A stretch of 8,706 nucleotides of DNA, taken from NCBI GenBank assembly GCA_015232935.1, contig JADFYT010000088.1:1-8706 (forward strand), in the 5' to 3' direction. Source of the stretch: Desulfamplus sp. (GTDB lineage: Bacteria > Desulfobacterota > Desulfobacteria > Desulfobacterales > Desulfobacteraceae). Positions 1-7,037 of the stretch are shown here, piece by piece. Each line of letters starts with the position of its first letter. The first letter of the stretch is position 1. Below the pieces are notes generated by a model. It saw nothing but the letters and a program-made list of their open reading frames with translations. It searched no databases and was not told the DNA's origin. The position numbers were made by a program, and so were the translations under genes.

Positions 1-32
1 TTTATGCCAAATTCAATCATGACCATTAATAT

Positions 33-60
33 TTTTACCATTAAAATGTATTCTTGTTTT
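33..60 (+). repeat. 28-nt dispersed direct repeat, copy 1
   Basis: This segment (starting TTTTACCAT, ending TATTCTTGTTTT) matches 4822-4849 at 26 of 28 positions in the same orientation. Both copies are intergenic. Low complexity lowers the significance, but the shared 12-nt end TATTCTTGTTTT is not a simple A/T tract. It may be a fragment of a dispersed repeat family. Confidence 0.45.
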
Positions 61-393
61 CACAATCCAGAATAGTTACATAAAAACCATGATAGTTTAG
101 TGCCAATAACTGTTTAATACTAATGATCAATTTTACAATATTCAGATTTGCATACTTAAGTTTATGAATAAATTTTCATTTCACTACTACATACCTGTAT
201 TTTAATCAAGAACGTTTCTCTCATTTCTATCATTATATTTCGCCGGTCAATAAGCTGTCTTGCTTTCATCAAAATATGATTGACATAATTTCTGTTTTCT
301 GATTATCTCACAAGTCGATATTATATTTTGATACAGATTCATTTTCCACAATAAAAATCAAATCGGCATCTCCTTGTTTTGGGAATCCCGAAT

Positions 394-420
394 CATGAAA
401 ACCATATTGCATTTTTCATG
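394..420 (+). promoter_or_regulatory. Inverted repeat upstream of the hyuA-like gene
   Basis: CATGAAAA (394-401) and TTTTCATG (413-420) form a perfect 8+8 inverted repeat with an 11-nt centre, ending 59 bases before the first start codon of the operon. It could be an operator or a leader hairpin. A run of A, not T, follows, so it is not an obvious terminator in the + direction. Function is inferred from position only. Confidence 0.3.
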
Positions 421-479
421 TTTAAAAAAACATTTCACAACAGCATACATCTTTACATTTTAATACACAGGAAAACGCC

Positions 480-2210
480 ATGATAATTGGACTCGATGTT
501 GGCGGAACCCACACCGACGCCGTTTTAATAAGCGAAAGCGGACTTGAAAGAGAAATAAAAGTCCCGACCGATCCCTCAAACCTTTTTAACACGGTTCTTT
601 CCGGCTTTGACTTGCTGCTTGAGGGAATTGACTCCTCCAAAATCAAAAGAGTTGTTATAAGTACAACACTTACCACCAACAGCGTGGTGCAAAAAAGGCT
701 GGATCCTGTAGGTATAATTGTCTCATCAGGCCCAGGTATTGACCCTGAGCTTTTTCGCAGAGGTGAACATTTCTATATGGTCTCAGGTTCAATAGATCAT
801 AGGGGCAGAGAGAGGCAACCCATTAATAGAAACGAAATCAAACTGATTTCAGATAAAATGCGAACGGCAGGAATTGAATATGTCGGTGTAATCGGAAAAT
901 TTTCACCTCGAAATCCCGCACATGAAATCGAGATCTGTGAAATACTCAAGAAAGATTTCAATACAGTCTTTCTTGGACACCGTGTATCTGGAAATCTCAA
1001 TTTCCCCCGTAGAATAGCGACTGTACACCTGAATACTGCTGTTTACAGCATGCATAAAAATTTTTTCAACGCTGTAAATGATACATTGAAACAAAAAGGG
1101 TTAACATCTCCTATCCAGATATTAAAGGCAGACGGTGGTACCATGAATCTGCCTACATCCATGGAGTTTCCGGGACAAACCATCCTGTCAGGACCTGCGG
1201 CAAGCATAATGGGAGCCATCCACCACGCACCTTCCGAAAAAGATGTGCTTGTTCTGGACATAGGCGGAACAACTACCGACATTGCCATTATTGTGAACAA
1301 GGCACCGCTTCTTGAACCTGTAGGTATCGGACGGGGAAAATACAAAAGCCTGATCAGGGCACTTCAGACAACATCCAGAGGGATCGGTGGCGACAGCCAG
1401 GTGACCGTTATAGAAAAATATGCTGACAAGGCGGACATAAAACAAAGTGATACCGAAGCAACACCTCGAAAAAAAATCAAGGCTCTCAAGATAGGGCCGG
1501 ACAGGCAGGGGCCGGCTCTGGCATTTGGAGGCCCGGCTCTGGCTCCTGCGGATGCCATGATCTGGGTTGGCATAATGGGTGGAGGAAACAAAAAACTATC
1601 TGAAGAAGGCTTGGCCTTGCTTGCTGAGGCACTTGGGATCTCTATAAAAGAGACTGCGGAAAAAATATTTTATCAGACCTGCACCACTATAGTAAATCTT
1701 GCCAACCAGATGGTTGAGCAGATAAACAGCAAGCCTGTCTATACAGTCCATGAATTTCTCGAAGGGTACAAGATTAAACCACAGATGATACTGCTTCTTG
1801 GAGGTCCTGCATCCTGTTTTGCAGACACTATTGAAAAGATATCTGGTATTAAAACCACTGCTGTGGCCAACAGTTCTGTTGCCAATGCCATTGGAGCCGC
1901 ATTGGCAAGGACAACCTGCGAAGTTTCACTGCTTGTAGATACAGAAAGGGGTATTGCCTCTGCTCCGGAAGAAAATTTTACCGCAACTGTATCCACTTCC
2001 TACAGAAAAGATGACGCTATCAATACAGCCCTTGCCCTGCTCGAAAAAAAGGCAGTGAACTCAGGTGCTGATCTGAAAAATTTTGAAGCAGAAGTCACTG
2101 AATTTCAATCATTCAACATAGTACGCCAATTTGCCCCGCGCGGGAAAATATTCAGAATAAAAATGCAGGTAAAACCAGGTCTTATAAAAGGTTTTTCACA
2201 TGGATTCTAA
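480..2210 (+). CDS. Hydantoinase/oxoprolinase (HyuA) family protein
   Basis: A 576-residue protein of the hydantoinase A/oxoprolinase family, an ASKHA (actin/hexokinase-fold) group whose studied members use ATP to open cyclic amides such as hydantoins and 5-oxoproline, or act in acetone/acetophenone carboxylases. Seen here: the N-terminal phosphate loop GLDVGGTHTDAVL (residues 4-16), a second phosphate-type motif LDIGGTTTDIAI (259-270), SGPAASIMGA (237-246), a Gly-rich stretch around 300-304, and LLGGPA (439-444) typical of the adenosine-side loop. It is shorter than classical HyuA (about 650-700 residues), and no HyuB partner lies beside it. The ATG has AGGA upstream at about 8-nt spacing. 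The stop is 18 nt before the HDAC-family gene, so the two are probably co-transcribed. Family membership is firm; the substrate is unknown. It is cytoplasmic, with no signal peptide. Confidence 0.88.
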   Translation: MIIGLDVGGTHTDAVLISESGLEREIKVPTDPSNLFNTVLSGFDLLLEGIDSSKIKRVVISTTLTTNSVVQKRLDPVGIIVSSGPGIDPELFRRGEHFYMVSGSIDHRGRERQPINRNEIKLISDKMRTAGIEYVGVIGKFSPRNPAHEIEICEILKKDFNTVFLGHRVSGNLNFPRRIATVHLNTAVYSMHKNFFNAVNDTLKQKGLTSPIQILKADGGTMNLPTSMEFPGQTILSGPAASIMGAIHHAPSEKDVLVLDIGGTTTDIAIIVNKAPLLEPVGIGRGKYKSLIRALQTTSRGIGGDSQVTVIEKYADKADIKQSDTEATPRKKIKALKIGPDRQGPALAFGGPALAPADAMIWVGIMGGGNKKLSEEGLALLAEALGISIKETAEKIFYQTCTTIVNLANQMVEQINSKPVYTVHEFLEGYKIKPQMILLLGGPASCFADTIEKISGIKTTAVANSSVANAIGAALARTTCEVSLLVDTERGIASAPEENFTATVSTSYRKDDAINTALALLEKKAVNSGADLKNFEAEVTEFQSFNIVRQFAPRGKIFRIKMQVKPGLIKGFSHGF

Positions 2211-2228
2211 AACAGACAAGAGGTGATA

Positions 2229-3539
2229 ATGCTCAAATCAAATAAAAAAACAGGCCTTGTATTCTTTCCGGCATTTGACTGGGCAATTGATCCCACTCAC
2301 CCTGAAAGGGAAGAGAGGCTTCTATATACCCAGGATCAGGTTTCAGAAGAGGGAATATTTGATATAAAAGGGATAGAAGAGTACAAGCCTGATCTTGTCA
2401 CGGCACAGGAGATAAGACGCACCCACTTCTGTGTACCAGATGAAGAAACAATAACCACAGAGTCCCACCTTATAAGTGCCGGCGGAGCTACCGCCATTGC
2501 CAGGGCGGTTATGGAGAAAAAAATTGATAATGGTTTTGCATTAGTGCGTCCCCCGGGACACCATGCCATGCGTATCAGCCATGGAGGAAGAGGATTCTGC
2601 CACATTAACATGGAAGCAATCATGGTGGAGATGATTCGTCAGCAGTACGGGGTGAGGAGAGTTGCGATTGTAGATACAGACTGCCATCACGGTGACGGAA
2701 CCAACGATATTTACTGGCATGATCCAGACACCCTTTTTATCTCACTGCATCAGGATGGTAGAACTCTCTATCCCGGGTCAGGCTTCACAGGGGAGCTTGG
2801 GGGGCCAAACGCAAAAGGGACAAATCTCAACATTCCCCTCCCTCCAACCACGGCTACAGAGGGTTATCTATACATAATAAGAAACACTGTTCTTCCGGCA
2901 CTTGAGGAGTTCAAGCCTGAAATTGTTGTCAACTCAGCCGGCCAGGACAACCACTACACAGACCCTCTTACAAACATGAAGTTCTCGGCTCAAGGATATG
3001 CTGAACTCACAACGCTGCTGAACCCTGACATTGCAGTACTTGAAGGTGGCTACTCCATTGAAGGTGCCCTGCCCTACGTAAATCTTGGTATCATTCTCGC
3101 CCTTGCCGGTATGGATTATTCCAGGGTAATTGAGCCTGATTATGATGAAGAACGTTTAAAACAGTCATCTCATGTCACCGAGAGCATAAAAAGAACCTCG
3201 GATGTAATTAACGAATACTGGCACAGACGTCATGAAATGAGAGAGAAAGCAGGCAAACACGGCGATATACAGGATCGTCACCGAGAGATATTTTATGATA
3301 CAGACAATATTTTTGAAAGACAGAAGGAAAAAATAAGAATATGCCGAGACTGTGCCGGAGCTTTTGAAATTGATTCAAAAGCATCTCCAGGATTGCACAT
3401 AATGGCCGTTCATATACCCATGAACGCCTGTGCAGCTTGTATTGAAGCCGGATACGAGATGTTTGACAGAGCAACAAGAAAAAAATATGACAAAATTTTT
3501 CTACAGGACAGACCCAAGGATTCATATGTTATCAAGTAA
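2229..3539 (+). CDS. Histone deacetylase-family amidohydrolase with C-terminal CxxC module
   Basis: A 436-residue zinc-dependent deacetylase-like protein; bacterial relatives remove acyl groups from polyamines, acetoin-pathway targets or lysines. Catalytic landmarks are intact: RPPGHHA with the His pair H111/H112, DTDCHHGDGT with likely zinc ligands D151 and H153, SAGQD with the third ligand D240, and EGGY with the transition-state Tyr Y275. About 100 residues after the catalytic domain form an extension carrying CRDC (C372, C375) and CAAC (C401, C404), which looks like a small zinc-ribbon-type module. ATG at 2229 is preferred because AAGAGG lies 5 nt before it; an in-frame GTG at 2223 overlaps that ribosome site and lacks one of its own. 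It follows the hyuA-like gene by 18 nt. The family is clear; the substrate is unknown, and a small-molecule amide is as likely as a protein. Confidence 0.9.
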   Translation: MLKSNKKTGLVFFPAFDWAIDPTHPEREERLLYTQDQVSEEGIFDIKGIEEYKPDLVTAQEIRRTHFCVPDEETITTESHLISAGGATAIARAVMEKKIDNGFALVRPPGHHAMRISHGGRGFCHINMEAIMVEMIRQQYGVRRVAIVDTDCHHGDGTNDIYWHDPDTLFISLHQDGRTLYPGSGFTGELGGPNAKGTNLNIPLPPTTATEGYLYIIRNTVLPALEEFKPEIVVNSAGQDNHYTDPLTNMKFSAQGYAELTTLLNPDIAVLEGGYSIEGALPYVNLGIILALAGMDYSRVIEPDYDEERLKQSSHVTESIKRTSDVINEYWHRRHEMREKAGKHGDIQDRHREIFYDTDNIFERQKEKIRICRDCAGAFEIDSKASPGLHIMAVHIPMNACAACIEAGYEMFDRATRKKYDKIFLQDRPKDSYVIK

Positions 3540-3548
3540 AGCTCATCT

Positions 3549-3603
3549 CCGCAAGCGGCGGGAGTAACTTTAAAAGTGTTACAACGCCCCAAGGGGCGGG
3601 GTA
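3549..3603 (+). repeat. Tandem pair of related REP-like palindromes
   Basis: Two units share the layout CCxCAAGxGGCGGG(A)GTA. Unit 1 at 3549-3566 has the stem CCGC-AA-GCGG; unit 2 at 3587-3603 has CCCC-AA-GGGG, extended by one CG step on each side (3585-3598). The differing stem base changes on both arms, keeping the pairing. Between them, GTAAC (3564-3568) and GTTAC (3578-3582) form another short inverted repeat. The block starts 9 nt after the HDAC stop. No T-run follows, so it is not a standard terminator. It may be a REP-like element or an mRNA 3' end stabiliser. Confidence 0.5.
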
Positions 3604-3675
3604 TTAAAATCGAGTTCAGCAATAAAAACGAACGGAACTGCTTTACAAAAAATATTTATTCCTAACATGGAAAAT

Positions 3676-3700
3676 CTGGTACTTAAGAGCCAGTTTTTTT
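3676..3700 (+). terminator. Rho-independent terminator after the hyuA-HDAC operon
   Basis: CTGG(T) at 3676-3680 pairs with (G)CCAG at 3689-3693 around an 8-nt loop and is followed directly by seven T (3694-3700); AAAA at 3671-3674 could pair with the T-run. The stem is short. It lies 137 nt after the HDAC stop and only 10 nt before the annotated epmA start, so it could instead affect the epmA leader. Confidence 0.55.
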
Positions 3701-3710
3701 ACTTCATTTT

Positions 3711-4781
3711 GTGAAAAACCAGTATCATCAGGAAAAACAAATCTTGAAACAACTTGAAAAACGGGCACATATGATCCGTGCAATACGAGATTTTTTCACC
3801 ATAAAAGGCTATCTTGAGGTTGAGACCCCGCTTAGAATCCCGACTCCAATACCAGAGGAGCATATAGAGCCTTTTGAATCAGAAGGCTGGTATCTTCAAT
3901 CCTCGCCTGAAATCTGCATGAAAAGACTTGCCGCAAGGGGTTATGAGAAGATATTTCAGCTATGTAAATGTTTTAGAAAAGATGAGCGGGGAGATCGGCA
4001 TCTGACTGAACTTGCCATGCTGGAATGGTATAGAAAAGATTACTCATACATGGAAATGATGGATGAGTGTGAGGAGATGATAAAATATGTTACAAAAAGA
4101 TTGTCATACCTGATAAAGCAATCAAGCAATGTCTCAACAAGTACCATTGCTGTTGAATCAATTACCCCTGCTATTGAATATGGCAGCCAGAGGATATCTA
4201 TAGATCAGCCATGGCAGCATATTACTGTGAAAGAGGCATTCAAAAAATACGGCGGGATGACCATGAAAGATGCTGAAGAGAATGGCTGCTTTGACGAGAT
4301 AATGGCTTTTGAGATCGAGCCCTGCCTTGGCATTGCAGTACCGACATTCATATACGATTATCCAGCTTCCAGAGCAGCTCTGGCAAAATTAAAATCAAAG
4401 AAATCAACATCAGATAATGGTCTTGGGCAATCAGAATCAGACGACTCTCTTGCAGAACGCTTTGAGTTGTATATTGCGGGCATTGAGCTTGCAAACGGAT
4501 TTACGGAGCTTGTCGATCCGGTAGAACAAAGAGAGCGGCTCGCAAAGGCAATAGAAAAAATCGAACACCGGCACATTACAGAGAATCAGAATATGGCCAC
4601 CTCTGTGCCGTTAATGCCAACTCATAAAAAAAACATGTTAATGCCTGAGAAATTCCTTCAGGATCTGAAAAAAATGCCCGCAACTGCCGGCATAGCTCTT
4701 GGAATCGACAGACTTGCCATGCTTTTTACCAACTCACCAACTATTGATCTGGTTGTGGCATTTACGCCCGAAGAACTTTAG
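3711..4781 (+). CDS. epmA: EF-P lysyltransferase EpmA (PoxA/GenX, LysRS paralogue)
   Basis: A 356-residue class II aminoacyl-tRNA-synthetase core without the anticodon-binding domain, matching EpmA (325 residues in E. coli). EpmA activates (R)-beta-lysine and attaches it to a conserved Lys of elongation factor P, relieving ribosome stalling at polyproline. Seen here: motif 1 region YLEVETPLRIPTP, motif 2 region SPEICMKRLAARGYEKIFQLCKCFR followed by AMLEWYR, the IELANGFTEL block, and motif 3 AGIALGIDRLAML. The Ala of IALG (A329) matches E. coli A298, which favours beta-lysine over alpha-lysine. A polar insert, roughly 228-245, explains part of the extra length. The start is uncertain: GTG 3711 lacks a ribosome site, while TTG 3744 has AGGA 10 nt upstream and would give 345 residues; homology requires a start before LEKRAHMI. 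No efp or epmB is in the window. A weak promoter (TTTACA 3642, TAACAT 3663) is possible. Confidence 0.9.
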   Translation: MKNQYHQEKQILKQLEKRAHMIRAIRDFFTIKGYLEVETPLRIPTPIPEEHIEPFESEGWYLQSSPEICMKRLAARGYEKIFQLCKCFRKDERGDRHLTELAMLEWYRKDYSYMEMMDECEEMIKYVTKRLSYLIKQSSNVSTSTIAVESITPAIEYGSQRISIDQPWQHITVKEAFKKYGGMTMKDAEENGCFDEIMAFEIEPCLGIAVPTFIYDYPASRAALAKLKSKKSTSDNGLGQSESDDSLAERFELYIAGIELANGFTELVDPVEQRERLAKAIEKIEHRHITENQNMATSVPLMPTHKKNMLMPEKFLQDLKKMPATAGIALGIDRLAMLFTNSPTIDLVVAFTPEEL

Positions 4782-4821
4782 AACCATCTATAGACCTTTT
4801 TTCCATACCCCCTGTTGTATA

Positions 4822-4849
4822 TTTTACCATAAAAATATATTCTTGTTTT
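4822..4849 (+). repeat. 28-nt dispersed direct repeat, copy 2
   Basis: This copy matches 33-60 at 26 of 28 positions and lies in the convergent gap between epmA and the DUF134 gene. It ends 8 bases before the GGGGTGGCC element at 4858, so both may belong to one degenerate mobile-element end. A 9-nt direct repeat, ATAGACCTT (4790-4798 and 4894-4902), brackets the whole block. Confidence 0.45.
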
Positions 4850-4853
4850 AGTA

Positions 4854-4879
4854 ATTCGGGGTGGCCAGATAATCGCCAC
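4854..4879 (+). repeat. GGGGTGGCC element, possible insertion-sequence end remnant
   Basis: AATTC-GGGGTGGCC (4854-4866) closely matches 8608-8621 in the same orientation. Here it continues into an inverted repeat, GTGGC (4861-4865) and GCCAC (4875-4879), with a 9-nt centre. Repeated short motifs of this kind occur at ends of IS21-family elements, but no transposase gene or paired end is present, so the origin is inference. The hairpin may also help to end transcription between the convergent genes. Confidence 0.35.
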
Positions 4880-4900
4880 GAAGACTTATTTGCATAGACC

Positions 4901-5308
4901 TTATTTTCTTGTAATTTCATCATGTTGACATACAGGACACCCTTGTGGCCGACCGGTTCCAGGAGGCTCTTCCCACTCATGATGACATGAGTCGCAGACA
5001 AAAATCCTCTCCCTGATCACAATTTCATAGTTGCCCCCCTCAACCTTGATGGCTTTTCCATTTATAATTGCATCTGCCACAATTCTTCTTGCATTTCTTA
5101 ATATCCTGCCAAATGTGGCTCTGGATACAGCCATAAGCTCACCGCCCTCTTCGTGAGAAAGCCCCTGAAGGTCAGCTAAACGTATAGCCTCACGCTCATC
5201 TACAGTGAGTGATACCTCAATTAAATCAAGCAGAGGGATTCCTCTGGGCTTAAAATAACTGACTTCTGGCTTATATCCTACTTTTCTACTGATTACAGGT
5301 CTGACCAT
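4901..5308 (-). CDS. DUF134 family DNA-binding protein
   Basis: A 135-residue member of the DUF134 (UPF0251) family of predicted helix-turn-helix DNA-binding proteins. Seen here: VRP...YFKPRGIPL at the N-terminus (residues 2-25), then the conserved LTVDEREAIRLADLQGLSHEEGGELMAVSRATFGRILRNARR block (about 34-75) with a sigma-region-4-like HTH, NGKAIKVEGGN (83-93), and a C-terminal CxxC...CPxC site (C105, C108, C124, C127) likely to bind zinc or a metal cluster. ATG 5308 is chosen because AAAGGA stands about 5 nt upstream and the protein then begins MVRP, close to the usual family start; a TTG at 5326 is in frame but lacks a ribosome site. It is convergent with epmA. A TATAAT promoter and palindrome lie upstream. 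The regulatory target is unknown; sat, transcribed towards it from upstream, is a speculative candidate. Confidence 0.88.
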   Translation of the reverse strand: MVRPVISRKVGYKPEVSYFKPRGIPLLDLIEVSLTVDEREAIRLADLQGLSHEEGGELMAVSRATFGRILRNARRIVADAIINGKAIKVEGGNYEIVIRERIFVCDSCHHEWEEPPGTGRPQGCPVCQHDEITRK

Positions 5309-5357
5309 ACTATCCTTTTTCTTCAAGTTTATGTGAAAGTCTCTTGAGATATCTGTA

Positions 5358-5397
5358 ATTATAAGACTTTTATTTTTTTGTTGTGCCCATCAGGGCA
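5358..5397 (-). promoter_or_regulatory. Predicted promoter and operator palindrome of the DUF134 gene
   Basis: On the minus strand a perfect TATAAT lies at 5363-5358. Seventeen bases upstream, the -35 position reads GCACAA, a poor match. It abuts and partly overlaps the palindrome at 5384-5397 (arms TGCCC and GGGCA, 4-nt centre). A good -10 with a poor -35 beside a palindrome is what an activator- or autoregulator-controlled promoter often looks like. The implied start near 5350 leaves a leader of about 40 nt. Confidence 0.45.
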
Positions 5398-5452
5398 TGG
5401 CCGTTATATTGGTATTGTTTAAAGACATAGCAAGTATTAAAACCAAAAATCA

Positions 5453-5489
5453 AAAGAGGGGTGTTCTCGTTTATAGAACCCCCCTCTTT
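5453..5489 (-). terminator. Rho-independent terminator of sat
   Basis: Two 15-nt arms (5453-5467 and 5475-5489) pair with a single mismatch around a 7-nt loop. Read on the minus strand the stem is followed by TTTTGATTTTT. It lies 40 nt past the sat stop codon. It should separate sat transcription from the DUF134 gene downstream. Confidence 0.85.
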
Positions 5490-5528
5490 GTTAATCAGAA
5501 ACAATCAAAACATAAAACTTTGTTTATC

Positions 5529-6806
5529 TTACATTTTTGAACCTTCTGCATGGCTCTGCAGCTTAACTTCAACTTTCTCTGTCAGGCTTGCATAATATTC
5601 GCGCAGAATTACAAGAACTTCCTCGCGACCAAAGTGGTCAACAACCGGTTCGTTATTGGAAAGAGCATGACGAAGTTTTGTACCGGAAAGAACTACTCTG
5701 TCTGCCTTGTCGTGTGGGCAGGTTCTCAAGGATGCCATACCATCACACTTGTAGCAATAGAATGTCCAGTCAATCTTTAGTGGCTGGCAAAGCAGGGCTT
5801 TGCCTGGCTCGGCAGGAGTTGGGATTTTATCAAAGATCTCCTGAGCCTCAAACAGTGTGTAGAAGTCGCCAACACCTGCATGGTCACGACCGATGATCAT
5901 CTTGTTTACACCATAGTTCTGGCGGAATGTGGCATGAAGAAGGGCCTCTCTTGGACCTGCATAACGCATATCAAGAGGATATCCACCCTGAACAACATGA
6001 TTTTCAACAAAATAACCTTTTACAAGAGTGTCGATACATTTTACGCGAACATCCGCGGGAATATCGCCTGGTTTAAGGTTACCAATAAGCGAATGAATCA
6101 GAACACCGTCGCAAACATCAATAGCTATTTTACACAGATGCTCATGCGATCTGTGCATGGGGTTTCTGAGCTGAAGAGCTGCAACTGTCGCCCAGCCCTT
6201 TTCATCAAACATGGCTCTGGTCTGGGCTGGAGTCAGATAGATTCCTTTGAATTTTTCGGGGAATTCACCCTCGGAAAGAACTTTTACGGGACCTGCAAGA
6301 CAAAACTCTTTTCTTGCCATTACCATCTGAACACCTGGATGATCTTTTAAGGCAATAGTCATGAATTTGTCATCAGCAGATTCCTCTCCCTGGCCTTTAT
6401 AAACTTTTTCACTTTCCCATTTTTTGTCATCTTCGGTCATCGCAAACTTCTCTGTGACCTTCATGGTGGCATAGATCTGACCATTTCTTTCAAGAGTAAT
6501 CTCATCTCCTTCCTTAATGGCAGCAGCATCTTCTTTTGAAGCATCAAGCATAACAGGAACTGGCCAGAAGGTACCATCAGCCAGAAGGTAATCTGAACAT
6601 ACACCTTTCCAGTCTGCTTTGGTCATAAAGCCATTGAGTGGGCTGAATCCACCAATACCCATCATTATAAGGTCACCCTTTACCTGTGAACTTATCTCGA
6701 TCTTCTTGAGACTTGCGGCTTTTTTAAGTTCAGCCTCAAGTTCAGCACCTTCAAGTTTGCAGCATACCAGACCTTTTCCACCGTGAGGAGCAACTAATTT
6801 AGACAT
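5529..6806 (-). CDS. sat: Sulfate adenylyltransferase (ATP sulfurylase), dissimilatory type
   Basis: A complete 425-residue ATP sulfurylase: ATP + sulfate to adenosine 5'-phosphosulfate (APS) + pyrophosphate, the activation step before APS reductase in dissimilatory sulfate reduction; cytoplasmic. Seen here: GFSPLNGFM (53-61), the nucleotide-binding QLRNP (212-216) with H218 and H221 of the HxxH signature, GRDHAG (306-311), and a zinc-type site CYKC...CPH (C351, C354, C363, H365) found in the Archaeoglobus/Desulfobacterota enzymes. There is no C-terminal APS-kinase domain, as expected for this type. ATG 6806 has AAGGAGAG (6815-6822) 8 nt upstream. It is a single-gene unit with its own promoter, an operator-like palindrome and a strong terminator. 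aprAB and qmo genes are not in the window. Confidence 0.97.
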   Translation of the reverse strand: MSKLVAPHGGKGLVCCKLEGAELEAELKKAASLKKIEISSQVKGDLIMMGIGGFSPLNGFMTKADWKGVCSDYLLADGTFWPVPVMLDASKEDAAAIKEGDEITLERNGQIYATMKVTEKFAMTEDDKKWESEKVYKGQGEESADDKFMTIALKDHPGVQMVMARKEFCLAGPVKVLSEGEFPEKFKGIYLTPAQTRAMFDEKGWATVAALQLRNPMHRSHEHLCKIAIDVCDGVLIHSLIGNLKPGDIPADVRVKCIDTLVKGYFVENHVVQGGYPLDMRYAGPREALLHATFRQNYGVNKMIIGRDHAGVGDFYTLFEAQEIFDKIPTPAEPGKALLCQPLKIDWTFYCYKCDGMASLRTCPHDKADRVVLSGTKLRHALSNNEPVVDHFGREEVLVILREYYASLTEKVEVKLQSHAEGSKM

Positions 6807-6844
6807 GTAACCAACTCTCCTTAAAATTTAATATTAACCCAAAA

Positions 6845-6866
6845 TAAATGTCTCAACAGACATTTA
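6845..6866 (-). promoter_or_regulatory. Perfect 9+9 palindrome over the sat transcription start
   Basis: Arms TAAATGTCT (6845-6853) and AGACATTTA (6858-6866) are perfect complements with a 4-nt centre, CAAC. It overlaps the predicted sat -10 (6863-6868) and start site (about 6856), the usual place for a repressor operator. As RNA it could also form a hairpin near the 5' end of the sat leader. The sequence does not match the Rex consensus I know (TTGT..ACAA type), so the regulator is unidentified. Confidence 0.5.
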
Positions 6867-6891
6867 TACAAATTCGTTCTGTGCTTTTCAA
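6863..6891 (-). promoter_or_regulatory. Predicted sigma70-type promoter of sat
   Basis: On the minus strand TTGAAA (6891-6886) and TATAAA (6868-6863) are separated by exactly 17 bases; each matches the consensus at 5 of 6 positions, and TG stands directly before the -10. The predicted start is near 6856, about 50 nt before the ATG. A TTGACA at 6962-6957 further upstream lacks a good -10. Confidence 0.6.
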
Positions 6892-7037
6892 TACAAAGAA
6901 ATCCTAATGCGACACAAACAGTAAAACTCTCTTCAACTAATGATGATTGAGATTTTTGTCAAGAATAATTATCATTCAAACTCATTTTTTATAAATATTG
7001 CTGTATATATCATAGCTATAAATTAATAATTGTATTA

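Larger units (their letters stand above)
1..479. other. AT-rich non-coding upstream region
   Basis: No credible coding region is visible on either strand in this 479-base stretch; it is strongly AT-rich with frequent stops. It contains one copy of a 28-nt dispersed repeat (33-60), a possible weak promoter (TTGACA at 280-285 with GATTAT at 301-306, spacer only 15), a GGGAATCCC palindrome at 381-389 and an inverted repeat at 394-420. It is most simply the regulatory region of the operon that starts at 480. No tRNA or rRNA was recognised. Confidence 0.7.

Noticed and set aside
2223..2231. GTG 2223 as the HDAC start
   Set aside because: It sits inside the Shine-Dalgarno sequence that serves ATG 2229.
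3585..3603. CGCCCC-AA-GGGGCG hairpin as a terminator
   Set aside because: The stem is good but a T-run does not follow; the better terminator is at 3676-3700.
4822..4880. A complete insertion sequence
   Set aside because: There is no transposase gene and no paired terminal repeats in the window; only short end-like fragments are visible.
5550..6350. Long plus-strand open frames opposite sat (5550-5780, 5588-5896, 5880-6350)
   Set aside because: They lie antisense to a clear ATP sulfurylase, show no recognisable family and have no convincing ribosome sites; they are shadows.
6957..6978. TTGACA and GATAATTATTC as a sat promoter with a Fur-like box
   Set aside because: No good -10 at normal spacing, and the Fur-box match is partial in a very AT-rich stretch; the promoter at 6863-6891 is much better.
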